Shown here piece after piece: positions 1 to 7,458 of a stretch of 64,000 bases of DNA. Each line of letters opens with the position of its first letter. Positions within the stretch are counted from its first letter, which is position 1. The DNA is taken from positions 1 through 64,000 of the forward strand of contig NZ_JNUP01000048.1 of assembly GCF_000758165.1 (NCBI RefSeq). The letters are read 5' to 3'. This DNA is from Spirochaeta lutea (GTDB lineage Bacteria > Spirochaetota > Spirochaetia > DSM-27196 > Salinispiraceae). Both the position numbers and the translations under genes were made by a program. The notes beneath the pieces are model-generated. The model saw only the letters and a program-made list of their open reading frames with translations, had not been told where the DNA came from and made no database searches.

Positions 1-2
1 GA

Positions 3-1241
3 TTAAGCAACCTTTTTTCTGTAAATTTCTTTAAAAGCAGGGCGATCATTAGACTCGGGTAAGTACCGTTTTTCATTCTGCCATTGATCGTTCTGTTCGA
101 TCAGCATGGCCGCCGCAAGGCGAAGCAAACTATCGGCATTAGGGAATACGCCTACGACCTTTGTTCGCCTTTTTATTTCTTTCATTTGACGTTCAGCCAA
201 ATTTGAGGTTCGTAACTTCCTCCTGTGGTTTTCCGGGATATGAAATACGCTTAATCCCTCCCGGAGATTTTCATCAGCCCACTGGGCAAGACGGGGCTGG
301 GTCTTCTCATACTTTTCTACCAGGCTCTGCAAGTACCTTTCGGCGTTCTGTTCATCTGGGGCATTGAAAACCTTGCGGATTTCCGCCGCTACCGCCGGGA
401 CATCGTCTTTCCTTGTCACGTAACCACGAGCATTTTGCTGCAAGTGAAATTGACACCGTTGCCACAAGATTCCAGGAAACACAGCATCGATAGCTGCTCG
501 AAGACCCGCATGGTCATCACTGGTAATCATGGTCAGACCATGGAGCCCTCTACGAACCAGGCCTTCTAGAAACGATCGCCAATTTACCTCCGCTTCGCTA
601 TTGGCTACTTCTGTGCCCAAAATCTGACGTTTGCCTTCATAATCGACGCCTATGGCCATCAGTAGGGACTGTTTGACCACTTTCGAGCCTACACGCACTG
701 ATTCATATGTAGCGTCGAGCACGAGATACTGTATTTGTCCTACCGGCGAGGATCGCCAGGATGTTGCCTCTTCATCCAGCTCCTTCGCCAATCGACTTAC
801 CTGTGAGGAGCTCACCTCGGTGCCGCATAGGATTTCTACGATATCTGAAACCCGTCTAGTACTGACCCCTTTTACGTACATCTCGGCTATCGCAAGTTTT
901 AAGGCTCGTTCACTCCGAATACCCTTTTCGATACAGCTGGGATAGAATTCCAGTCCGCGGACTTGAGGTATCTTGAGTAATACCTTCCCGGTAGCCAAAG
1001 CCAAGGTTTTGTTCTTAAACCCGTTGGCGTAGCCCATTCGATCTTCGGTCCGCTCATAGGGTTCGGCCTGAAGGGTTTTGGCTCGCTCAAGTTTCATTGC
1101 TTCGTTCACTACCTTTTCTATCACCTTAGAAAATTTACTGTCTTCCTTGGTGGCTAACATTTGGATCACTTGCTCTAAAAGTGTATACTCTGATTGGTAG
1201 GCCATCGGGCTCTCCTTATGGTTTGTTTCGTCACTTACCAT
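3..1241 (-). CDS. IS256-family transposase
   Basis: DDE transposase of 412 residues, the usual length for the IS256/mutator family. The catalytic aspartates are visible in LVLDATYE (about residue 175) and TSDDHAG (about 243), and the glutamate in SNLAERQ (about 350); the C-terminal KRRTKVVGVFP block is also typical. The stop codon lies 3 bases from the window edge. The 12-bp word aatttacagaaa recurs in inverted orientation at 16-27 (inside the C-terminal codons) and 1273-1284, which fits the inner parts of the element's terminal repeats. The frame is intact, so the element may still be active. The two Met codons at residues 1 and 13 leave the exact start open. Confidence 0.93.
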   Translation of the reverse strand: MVSDETNHKESPMAYQSEYTLLEQVIQMLATKEDSKFSKVIEKVVNEAMKLERAKTLQAEPYERTEDRMGYANGFKNKTLALATGKVLLKIPQVRGLEFYPSCIEKGIRSERALKLAIAEMYVKGVSTRRVSDIVEILCGTEVSSSQVSRLAKELDEEATSWRSSPVGQIQYLVLDATYESVRVGSKVVKQSLLMAIGVDYEGKRQILGTEVANSEAEVNWRSFLEGLVRRGLHGLTMITSDDHAGLRAAIDAVFPGILWQRCQFHLQQNARGYVTRKDDVPAVAAEIRKVFNAPDEQNAERYLQSLVEKYEKTQPRLAQWADENLREGLSVFHIPENHRRKLRTSNLAERQMKEIKRRTKVVGVFPNADSLLRLAAAMLIEQNDQWQNEKRYLPESNDRPAFKEIYRKKVA

Positions 1242-1272
1242 TTGAGCCTGATCGGCCTGCTTTCTTCAACCT

Positions 1273-1297
1273 AATTTACAGAAAGAATTGTACACCA
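1273..1297. repeat. Right terminal repeat of the IS256-family element
   Basis: The stretch from aatttacagaaa (1273-1284) to gtacacc lies just upstream of the transposase start. Its first 12 bases are the exact reverse complement of 16-27 at the other end of the gene. The outer part of the left repeat would be outside the window, so the full repeat cannot be compared. Confidence 0.55.
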
Positions 1298-1549
1298 ACA
1301 CAGGAATGATGTCCGAGTATTCCAGGATTGAACAGACCTTCTCACCCTTGGCATTAACAGAAATAACCCGGTGGATAAAAGAAAATATCTGAGAGATTGC
1401 CTTTTAAAATGGGGGATTGTGAACGAGGGAGATTACGGCTCCATGATGATATCATCATCAAATTAGCCAGGATCCACAAGGTATCCACAGATATGATTCT
1501 CGGTTTTCAACCCACCTGACACCACCAGCGCAACCAGTGATGATTCAGT

Positions 1550-1661
1550 CGGACTACGAATTATTCGACGAGTCAAACGCATTGAACAGTTATCAGAATT
1601 CAAACAGAAAACTGTCCTGAGAATGATTGACGGATATGGTAAAGGCGAAACTGGAGAATAA
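1550..1661 (+). pseudogene. Decayed C-terminal end of a possible XRE-type regulator
   Basis: The 667-base gap between the transposase and brnA carries no intact gene. One frame ending at the TAA at 1659-1661 reads RRVKRIEQLSEFKQKTVLRM followed by IDGYGKGETGE. This resembles the tail of XRE-family helix-turn-helix regulators, which often end in a helix of the type (K/R)xLxxLPexxrkxvlxxID. No DNA-binding domain precedes it in frame. The call rests on pattern resemblance only. The rest of 1242-1908 is AT-rich and shows nothing I can name. Confidence 0.3.
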
Positions 1662-1908
1662 CTTCATTTATCCTGCTCCTAAAAAACACCAACAGGGTAT
1701 CGAAATTAGCTTTTCTCATTCCGCTCGAATGCACGCTGTTATAGCTTTTGATTCTTGAATTCTCGGGTGTATACGTATTAATTTATTACAATGTAAAGAC
1801 TTATGCTATAATAATGTATACGTTTTTTGCAGATGTATACGTATTAATTCTTTATGATGCGCGGTTTACTGCGTTTTACATACATTTACTTTATCTTGCC
1901 TTTCCAAT

Positions 1909-2205
1909 TTAGGCACCCTTGTTTATTTCTTCAAGCATTTCCTTCCGTAAAAGGTCGTTCATCAAGGTTTGATACCCCTTCCCGTGACTCTTGAGCCACA
2001 TCAACACGTCTACATCTATCCGCACAGTAATCTGCTGCTTCTTCGGTCGGTATACTTCCTGGAACTGTTTTGCTTCTGCGAAGTCCTCATCGCTCCATTC
2101 CTTGATTTCTGAGGTATCAATATCGCTATCAGGAAGCTTCGACAGCTTCTCAAGACGCTGTTTTTGTTCCTCTGTTAGTGGGCTAAACCCATGTATCGTT
2201 TTCAT
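1909..2205 (-). CDS. brnA: BrnA family antitoxin
   Basis: Antitoxin of 98 residues for the BrnT ribonuclease toxin encoded just upstream. The C-terminal half carries the BrnA ribbon-helix-helix-like signature, ITVRIDVDVLMWLK then GKGYQTLMNDLLR; the N-terminal half is acidic and would wrap the toxin. The start has an AGGAG ribosome site (about 2213-2217 in reverse). The gene follows brnT with a 13-base gap, the usual toxin-first order. In characterised systems BrnA represses the shared promoter, alone or with BrnT. The low GC compared with the rest of the window fits horizontal acquisition. Confidence 0.9.
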   Translation of the reverse strand: MKTIHGFSPLTEEQKQRLEKLSKLPDSDIDTSEIKEWSDEDFAEAKQFQEVYRPKKQQITVRIDVDVLMWLKSHGKGYQTLMNDLLRKEMLEEINKGA

Positions 2206-2218
2206 ACCGTCGTTTCTC

Positions 2219-2470
2219 CTACGATGTTGCTTTCCGTGCCGATATTATACGTATTACCTCTTCGCCATTGCGGTTTCTCATGGCATACACTGCCAACACC
2301 AAAAGCTCCGTTCCTATGTGTCCCATAATCTGCCAGCGCGGTTCTTCTTCGTTGTAATCCACCCTGGTCACGGCAAAGGGATCGGCAAATACATATCTCG
2401 CATCCTCGAATGAGATGTGGTGTCTCGATTTATTTATCTCGTTCTTCTTCTCATCCCACTCAAAGATCAT
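2219..2470 (-). CDS. brnT: BrnT family ribonuclease toxin
   Basis: Toxin of 83 residues with the BrnT pattern: N-terminal FEWDEKKNEINKSRHHISFE, then FADP and a closing RIISARKA strand. BrnT is a RelE-like ribonuclease that blocks translation when BrnA is degraded. A perfect TATAAT lies six bases before the ATG and there is no Shine-Dalgarno sequence, so the message is predicted to be leaderless. The pair stands alone between an IS256-type element and an Rhs fragment, an ordinary setting for plasmid-like or genomic-island toxin-antitoxin loci. The protein is full length with no frameshift. Confidence 0.9.
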   Translation of the reverse strand: MIFEWDEKKNEINKSRHHISFEDARYVFADPFAVTRVDYNEEEPRWQIMGHIGTELLVLAVYAMRNRNGEEVIRIISARKATS

Positions 2471-2475
2471 TCTAT

Positions 2476-2513
2476 AATTATACTTTTGTATTTACATTTA
2501 TGCAATTATACTT
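2476..2513 (-). promoter_or_regulatory. brnTA promoter with duplicated operator-like repeat
   Basis: Read on the minus strand: TTGCAT (2500-2505), a 17-base spacer, TATAAT (2477-2482), six bases, then the brnT ATG. The 10-mer aattatactt occurs exactly twice, at 2476-2485 and 2504-2513, 28 bases apart, so that the repeats cover the -10 and -35 regions. This is the arrangement expected of an autoregulated toxin-antitoxin promoter; that BrnA binds these repeats is inference. Confidence 0.65.
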
Positions 2514-2596
2514 CCAAACTACAGGAACCTTACTATTCCTCGGCAGAGAGTACTGCTTCCGCCTGAATTTGAGAAAAGGTAGGAAAGGTAATAGCC

Positions 2597-2867
2597 AGCC
2601 CCAGTCCGGCCTTCGGACATCCCTGTCCGCTGGCCTATACCGAAAACGCGTTACGCGCGAGTCCGGCCTCCTGCCGGCTGTTCGTTCGGGCCCTTTGGGC
2701 CCTCACCGCGTAACGGGTTTTCGGCCTACTGGGGGAGGCCAATTGATACACTACAGGAGCTGTGCATCCTTCTCCACCGGTTGTGGCAGATAGGGAAGGA
2801 TTAGGGGAATTGTGGTTCGAGCTCAAAGGAATTATTACAGCCGCTGGGATTCGCAAGAATCCCAAGG
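2597..2867. other. Hairpin-rich intergenic region, possible RNA or element remnant
   Basis: No convincing gene. The stretch holds several strong inverted repeats: ggccttcggacatccctgtc at about 2608, a long stem whose arms lie at 2640-2657 and 2707-2724 (17 of 18 pairs), nested ccggc/gccgg and gggccc hairpins in its loop, and gggattcGCAAgaatccc (about 2849-2866), which has a GNRA-type loop. One frame at 2800-2875 reads GELWFELKGIITAAGIRKNP before a stop and looks like a protein tail. The region could be a structured RNA ending at the following terminator, or the remnant of a mobile element. Confidence 0.35.
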
Positions 2868-2901
2868 CCCCGCCGTAGGCGGATTGGTGGTCTAAAACAG
2901 C

Positions 2902-2934
2902 ACCGGGAGCCCTGTTATAGGCTCCCGGTTTTTA
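2902..2934 (+). terminator. Rho-independent terminator
   Basis: A perfect 10-bp stem (accgggagcc at 2902-2911 with ggctcccggt at 2920-2929) and an 8-base loop are followed by five T residues. It reads rightward and would end any transcript of the structured region before it. The A-rich flank on the left gives weaker activity for the other strand. Confidence 0.8.
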
Positions 2935-3051
2935 GTTGCTTTTGGCAAGCCTAATGATCTCGCTTGAACTGCGCTCAGCTGTGAGCTGAGCGTCTGGTCA
3001 AAGCGCTTATTAGGCTTTGTAAATACTCACCTATGGGAGTATGCTAGATTC

Positions 3052-3576
3052 CTATGGGATGCTCGTGTCATACCTAAAAAAGGTTGATCTACCTGGTAGA
3101 ACTTTCCATTCAAAGGTGAGACGCGCGCCTTTATTCTGCGTACCATCAAAAAAAGGAAGAATCTTCAACTCTTCTGGATATCCTGTCGTGTTATTGATGA
3201 TCAACTCAAGTTGACATCCATAGAACTGCTTATATCCAAGTAGGTGTTCATTTCCATATTGGCTATTAAGGTCAAGAATTGTTAAAGGCCCAGAGATAGG
3301 TCTAGGATCTACTAATTTGCCGTCTTCCAAAACTAAGACAATCTCTGATGAGTCAGCTGCATCCAATTGCTCTATCTCTATTGAAAAACTATTTAATATC
3401 TCCAACCGTGGTTCTGCATATTCAATCTGGCTTATTTTTGTGTGTACTTGTTTCGTAGACTCAGTCGAAAAATTTTGAACTTCAACATTTTTGCTATCTG
3501 CCTCGCACCCTGATAAGAGGCTAACAAATAAAGCACATGACAAGACTGCTCTCCGATTAGCTCTTTTGATTTTCAA
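3052..3576 (-). CDS. Putative lipoprotein, candidate immunity protein to the Rhs tip
   Basis: A 174-residue predicted lipoprotein: basic start (MKIKRANRR), hydrophobic stretch and lipobox LLSGC at about residues 20-24. I recognise no family. It follows the Rhs-core gene by only five bases on the same strand, the position normally held by immunity genes of polymorphic toxins. Because the Rhs tip looks like a peptidoglycan hydrolase, an immunity protein anchored in the periplasm would make sense. Function is therefore inferred from position and localisation, not homology. AT-rich compared with the chromosome to the right. Confidence 0.6.
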   Translation of the reverse strand: MKIKRANRRAVLSCALFVSLLSGCEADSKNVEVQNFSTESTKQVHTKISQIEYAEPRLEILNSFSIEIEQLDAADSSEIVLVLEDGKLVDPRPISGPLTILDLNSQYGNEHLLGYKQFYGCQLELIINNTTGYPEELKILPFFDGTQNKGARLTFEWKVLPGRSTFFRYDTSIP

Positions 3577-3581
3577 TTTCT

Positions 3582-5030
3582 TTACTCTCCTAAAATGTAC
3601 CGCCAGTTAAAGACAATATTCTTAACACTACCGGCCAATTTATCTAGTGCACCTTGATTTCTTTGCGTTATCGTACCACTGACAGAAGAAGGATGTATCT
3701 CAATCGCTTCAGGAGCATTCATGGTAAGGTGATCTATTTTTCCATTCCCTATAAATTTTGGACCATCAATGCTATCAGACCAATCAATACCTGCCTTCCA
3801 ATCAAATGCGTTCATTGAGCCTATTTCTTCCTTACCCGGTAATACCAAATCTGGATCGTTCGCGATTTCATCTGCAGTACGATCCCTCAGACCAACACCG
3901 GATATTCTTTCAGCAGCGATTAATGGAGCCGAAGAACAATCTATCCCTTCACCCCCATCCATATCGGTACTTGGCTTTTCACCCCCGAGTGTATACACAC
4001 CTCCAACAAAACTATCCATTACCTCAGCTAATCTCTCGTTTAGGTATGTTGGACTTCTTAGATCCCCATCCGTATCACGAAATTCATCCCCATTTATTCG
4101 ATCGGCTTCTATATCAGCCAACCCAGTCGGATCCACAAACGTCAAAGGATTATTCCCCACAAAAGCAAACCAGTTCACTCCGTCTCTTGCCGGATCTTTT
4201 GACATAAACCTTCCGAGTTCCGGGCTGTACCACCTCGCATTCATGTACACAAGCGAAGTCAGCGGGTCATAATCCTTGCCCTGGTACTTAAGCTCCTCAG
4301 AATCAGCAAGCGCCCCGTCTTCAGAAACCTGGTCCCCGAAAGGTGTTGCTTCCCCGCTCCATACCACGGCGCCTGCTTCATCGGTCATCAACACCGTTGA
4401 TCCCACATGGTCGGTGGAGTAGAAATACGTGATGCCGTCACTGGTGCGCCGAGCCAGATGCCGCCCGTTCCGCCAGACGTAGTAATCCGATCCGGTGCTT
4501 GCGTGTTCTTCTATCCGGTTGCCGTCAAGATCAAAGACAAAGTGTGTAATCTCGCCAGCGGAGGTCTTGCGGTACACCCGCAGGTTGTTTACGTCATAAC
4601 CGTATTCAACCACGAGCTCAACAGCCGCGCTGTCGGCGTTATACTGGTACACCTTCGTAAGCCGGTTCAACAGATCATATTCGTACTTCCAGTACTCACC
4701 GGTTGCAGTAATACTTACCGTGTCCCCCGATTCAGTCCAGACATTCCCCTTCTCTAGTAGATTTCCGTTCTCATCATAATGGTAGGCCGTATTCCCTGCA
4801 ACTTTTATTAAGTCGCTATCCGAATAGTACCGGTAGAACGTGCTTTCCATGGTGACCGCTAAGATACTTACCTGAGTACGATTACCATCGGGGGTATAGT
4901 TGTAGAACTCATTCCGTCCGCCAGAAAGGGCTATGACAGTAATCGAGTCGGCAGTAACGGACAACAAGGTACTTCCCGCAACCGCGTTTCCGTCTGCATC
5001 AAGCTTGTGCACCGTAGAATGGAGCTTCAC
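3582..5030 (-). CDS. Rhs-core fragment with NlpC/P60-like C-terminal tip (5'-truncated)
   Basis: The 482-residue frame contains YD-repeat-like segments (YDLLNRLTKVY, FDLDGNRI) and the Rhs repeat-associated core (DHVGSTVLMTDEAG, YMNARWYSPELGRFMSKDP, NNPLTFVDPTGL, about residues 205-303). The remaining 180 residues are the variable tip. It carries GIDCSS (Cys about 362) and KIDH (His about 433) with a second His 12 residues later, the Cys-His-His spacing of NlpC/P60 endopeptidases, so the likely target is peptidoglycan. Full Rhs proteins exceed 1000 residues. This one has lost its N-terminus and begins at a chance start next to an IS3 remnant, so it is probably not secreted as it stands. Confidence 0.8.
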   Translation of the reverse strand: MKLHSTVHKLDADGNAVAGSTLLSVTADSITVIALSGGRNEFYNYTPDGNRTQVSILAVTMESTFYRYYSDSDLIKVAGNTAYHYDENGNLLEKGNVWTESGDTVSITATGEYWKYEYDLLNRLTKVYQYNADSAAVELVVEYGYDVNNLRVYRKTSAGEITHFVFDLDGNRIEEHASTGSDYYVWRNGRHLARRTSDGITYFYSTDHVGSTVLMTDEAGAVVWSGEATPFGDQVSEDGALADSEELKYQGKDYDPLTSLVYMNARWYSPELGRFMSKDPARDGVNWFAFVGNNPLTFVDPTGLADIEADRINGDEFRDTDGDLRSPTYLNERLAEVMDSFVGGVYTLGGEKPSTDMDGGEGIDCSSAPLIAAERISGVGLRDRTADEIANDPDLVLPGKEEIGSMNAFDWKAGIDWSDSIDGPKFIGNGKIDHLTMNAPEAIEIHPSSVSGTITQRNQGALDKLAGSVKNIVFNWRYILGE

Positions 5031-5035
5031 GAATC

Positions 5036-5205
5036 GCGCGAATATCTACCTCAGATCATATGAGGGAATACGGGATATGAAGCGGGGTATCGCCACATAT
5101 TTCAGGTTCTATAACAGCAAACGATTCCACCAATCGCTGGACTATGAAATACCAGATCTACGGTATGAATTGTTTCACATTCAAACGGCAGCAACGGCTG
5201 CATAG
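5036..5205 (+). pseudogene. C-terminal fragment of IS3-family transposase OrfB
   Basis: The frame reads IYLRSYEGIRDMKRGIATYF followed by RFYNSKRFHQSLDYEIP, the well-conserved end of IS3-group OrfB integrase-type transposases. Everything before it is missing, and the rhs reading frame on the other strand begins at the same point, so the IS fragment marks the break in the rhs gene. The remaining IS3 end probably runs to about 5260. Confidence 0.8.
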
Positions 5206-5347
5206 GAGCTGGATTCCACTTTATACTGAGCAGGAAACTGTTTGACAATTGGGCTCACTATATTGTGCCCATCCATCTGGTGTAGTTTTCCAGCGGTTAC
5301 ACGCCACGTGAAAGAAACTATTCTGTCCTTACCGGGTTACCCCCACC

Positions 5348-6091
5348 CTACCAGGCCCCGGGAGATTTCAGGTCGGAGTGTTGCCGGTTGTAGTACTCTA
5401 TTGCTTTGCCCAGCTGCTCCAGGCAGATATCGCCGTACCGGGGTTCGAGCATGTGGATGGTATCCCGGCGGAGGCTGTTGTCACGCTGGAGCAGCAGGGG
5501 GAAGATGCTGTGGGTAGAAATGACCAGCTGGTATTTTTTGCATAGCTGACTGATTATATCGTCCCAGAACACCGATTGGGCGGCCATACCGATATGGTTG
5601 TCCACCTCGTCCAAGAGCAGGGTCGGCCGGGCATCCCGGGGAAGCTTGTAGGTAAGAAACCGCTCATCCATAAAATTGATGAGCTCGTTCACCAGGCCGA
5701 TGCGCTGCTCCCCGGATGACCGCAGGTAGGCATGGCGCTCCAGGTAATCCTCGCTGATTAGGGACTTTCCGGTATCGGCGTAACAATCCTGGTAAAACAC
5801 CGGTCTGCCGTCCCAAAGTATCCGGGCTGAATAGGGAGGTTCTTCCAGGGTGATTTGACGGCTGGGGGCCTTCTGCCCCGCTAGGGCGTCCAAATGAACC
5901 TGGTCGTCGGTTCCCGACCAGCCCCCCTGGCTGCAGCCCGCAGCCCTGGCCAGGGCATGCAGTATGGTCGTTTTGCCCGCGCCGTTGGGACCGTAGAGGA
6001 CATTCAGCCGGGGATTTAGGGTAATGGTTTTCTTGCCGATTCCCCGGAGTTTAGTAGGATAGCCTCGGGTAAATGTAATAGACTCGATCAT
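5348..6091 (-). CDS. AAA/ABC-type ATPase
   Basis: Soluble ATPase of 247 residues with an ABC/SMC-like nucleotide-binding fold: Walker A GPNGAGKTT (about 34-42), a signature-like SSGEQR (about 130), Walker B TLLLDEVDNHIG (about 160) and a switch histidine in STHS. No membrane segment and no permease nearby, so it belongs with the predicted AAA_21-type ATPases rather than transporters. Its ATG overlaps the stop of the upstream hemerythrin-PAS gene (ATGA overlap), so the two are translationally coupled. Function unknown; the partner suggests a link with signalling or redox stress. Confidence 0.8.
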   Translation of the reverse strand: MIESITFTRGYPTKLRGIGKKTITLNPRLNVLYGPNGAGKTTILHALARAAGCSQGGWSGTDDQVHLDALAGQKAPSRQITLEEPPYSARILWDGRPVFYQDCYADTGKSLISEDYLERHAYLRSSGEQRIGLVNELINFMDERFLTYKLPRDARPTLLLDEVDNHIGMAAQSVFWDDIISQLCKKYQLVISTHSIFPLLLQRDNSLRRDTIHMLEPRYGDICLEQLGKAIEYYNRQHSDLKSPGAW

Positions 6092-7392
6092 ACCCCAGCC
6101 TCCGGGGGCTGCCCGGGGCGCCGGCTCCTGCCCTCCCCGGGGGACGAGGCTCCGTGGGACGGGGGAGCCTGGGGAGAATCATCTTCCTGTAAGTTTTCCC
6201 CTCCCGGGGGTTCCAGGCGCTTTTCTCCGGATAGGGCCTGGATGGGCCCGATGTTCTGGCTGCATTCCATGGTGCCCAGGTATCGCCCCTCCTCGTCCCG
6301 GAGGGCGTAGTATTCGATGAGGACCTTGGTACCCCCGGCATTCAGCCAGAACTGAACCTTGTCCTTCCTGCGGGATTTCAGGTCATCCACAATGCTCCGC
6401 ACCCGGTGCATACTCCGGGGCGGGTGGCAATCCTCTACCTTCCGGCCGATGATGCCTGGACTACGGGGAAAGACGCGGTCCGGGGTGTCGGAGAAATACT
6501 GCACCCGGTCCTCGGAGTCGATGACCGTGATATCCACGGGCAAGGTCTTGAAAATTGCCTGGAGCTGTTGGGCTGTGAGGCTGCCCGTGGGAGTCCGGAA
6601 CGGTCCGGGTGATTGCCCTCCGGTAGTTTCCCAACCGGCGGCGGTATGAGGCTCGGGGGTGGCGGGCCGGGTGGTTCCCGGAGACTGCCAGGTGAAGCCC
6701 GCCATCTGGTGGACCACGGGGAAGAGGATCCGCTCTTCCCGGTATATGAGAGACCGGGCATCCAGGATGAACCGGCCCAGGGTGGTATTTATGGCATGAA
6801 AATCACCCTGGTTTTTTAGTAAGCCCAGAACCTCGTTTCCCCAGCCAAGCACATCATCTTGGATGGTCCACATGAGCTGGACGCAGCGGTGGTGGTCCGG
6901 GGCGGTTTTCTCCAGGCGGGGAAAGACTTCGTTTTGCAGGGTTTGGTAGTGGTTTTTTAAGGGAGTCAGAGCGCTTTCCAGGGCCTGGATGAGCTCAGGG
7001 ATTCCTGCACGGGTTCCACGGTTGGTTGCCCAGTCTTTTATAGCGGCGGAAACCCGAGCAAGATGGCTTTGGAGAGTACGATGGTCCCGGGATAGGGTGG
7101 CCAAGGGGCTCTCCGGGGGGTAGGCGGGAATGCCGGATTGTTCCAGGCCGGTGCCGCAGGCCCGAATGAATCGGGCAACCAGGGTTTTTAGGCCGAGAAG
7201 ATCGGGCTCGGGTTTTGAAAGCTCCTGATCCACAATGCGGTGGATGACGGTATTGACTTCATAGGGGCCTGCCTGGGATAGATCATCCTGGAAGTCGTCA
7301 AAGTGGCTTCGGGTGTTCTTGCCCTGGCCCAGGCCCTGGGCGTAGGCTTCTAAGCGGCTGGTGAGGGTTTGGTTTTCCAGGTATTCGGCCAT
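6088..7392 (-). CDS. DUF438 / hemerythrin / PAS-domain protein
   Basis: About 434 residues. The N-terminal 75 residues match DUF438. A hemerythrin-like four-helix bundle follows, with metal-ligand-like histidines and acids in RDHRTLQSHL, HYQTLQNEVFP, HHRCVQ and YREERILFPVV. A PAS-like domain (LPVDITVIDSEDRVQYFSD to GTMECSQNIG) comes next, then a low-complexity proline/glycine-rich tail. Such proteins are thought to sense oxygen, nitric oxide or redox state. The ATG at 7392 is chosen because AAGGAG lies eight bases upstream; a TTG 18 bases earlier overlaps that site and is unlikely. Coupled by overlap to the downstream ATPase. Confidence 0.82.
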   Translation of the reverse strand: MAEYLENQTLTSRLEAYAQGLGQGKNTRSHFDDFQDDLSQAGPYEVNTVIHRIVDQELSKPEPDLLGLKTLVARFIRACGTGLEQSGIPAYPPESPLATLSRDHRTLQSHLARVSAAIKDWATNRGTRAGIPELIQALESALTPLKNHYQTLQNEVFPRLEKTAPDHHRCVQLMWTIQDDVLGWGNEVLGLLKNQGDFHAINTTLGRFILDARSLIYREERILFPVVHQMAGFTWQSPGTTRPATPEPHTAAGWETTGGQSPGPFRTPTGSLTAQQLQAIFKTLPVDITVIDSEDRVQYFSDTPDRVFPRSPGIIGRKVEDCHPPRSMHRVRSIVDDLKSRRKDKVQFWLNAGGTKVLIEYYALRDEEGRYLGTMECSQNIGPIQALSGEKRLEPPGGENLQEDDSPQAPPSHGASSPGEGRSRRPGQPPEAGV

Positions 7393-7458
7393 GTCGCTGC
7401 TCCTTTTCAATCACTAATGATAACACAGGAGCCGCACCCACGGCTCTCTCATTTGGGA

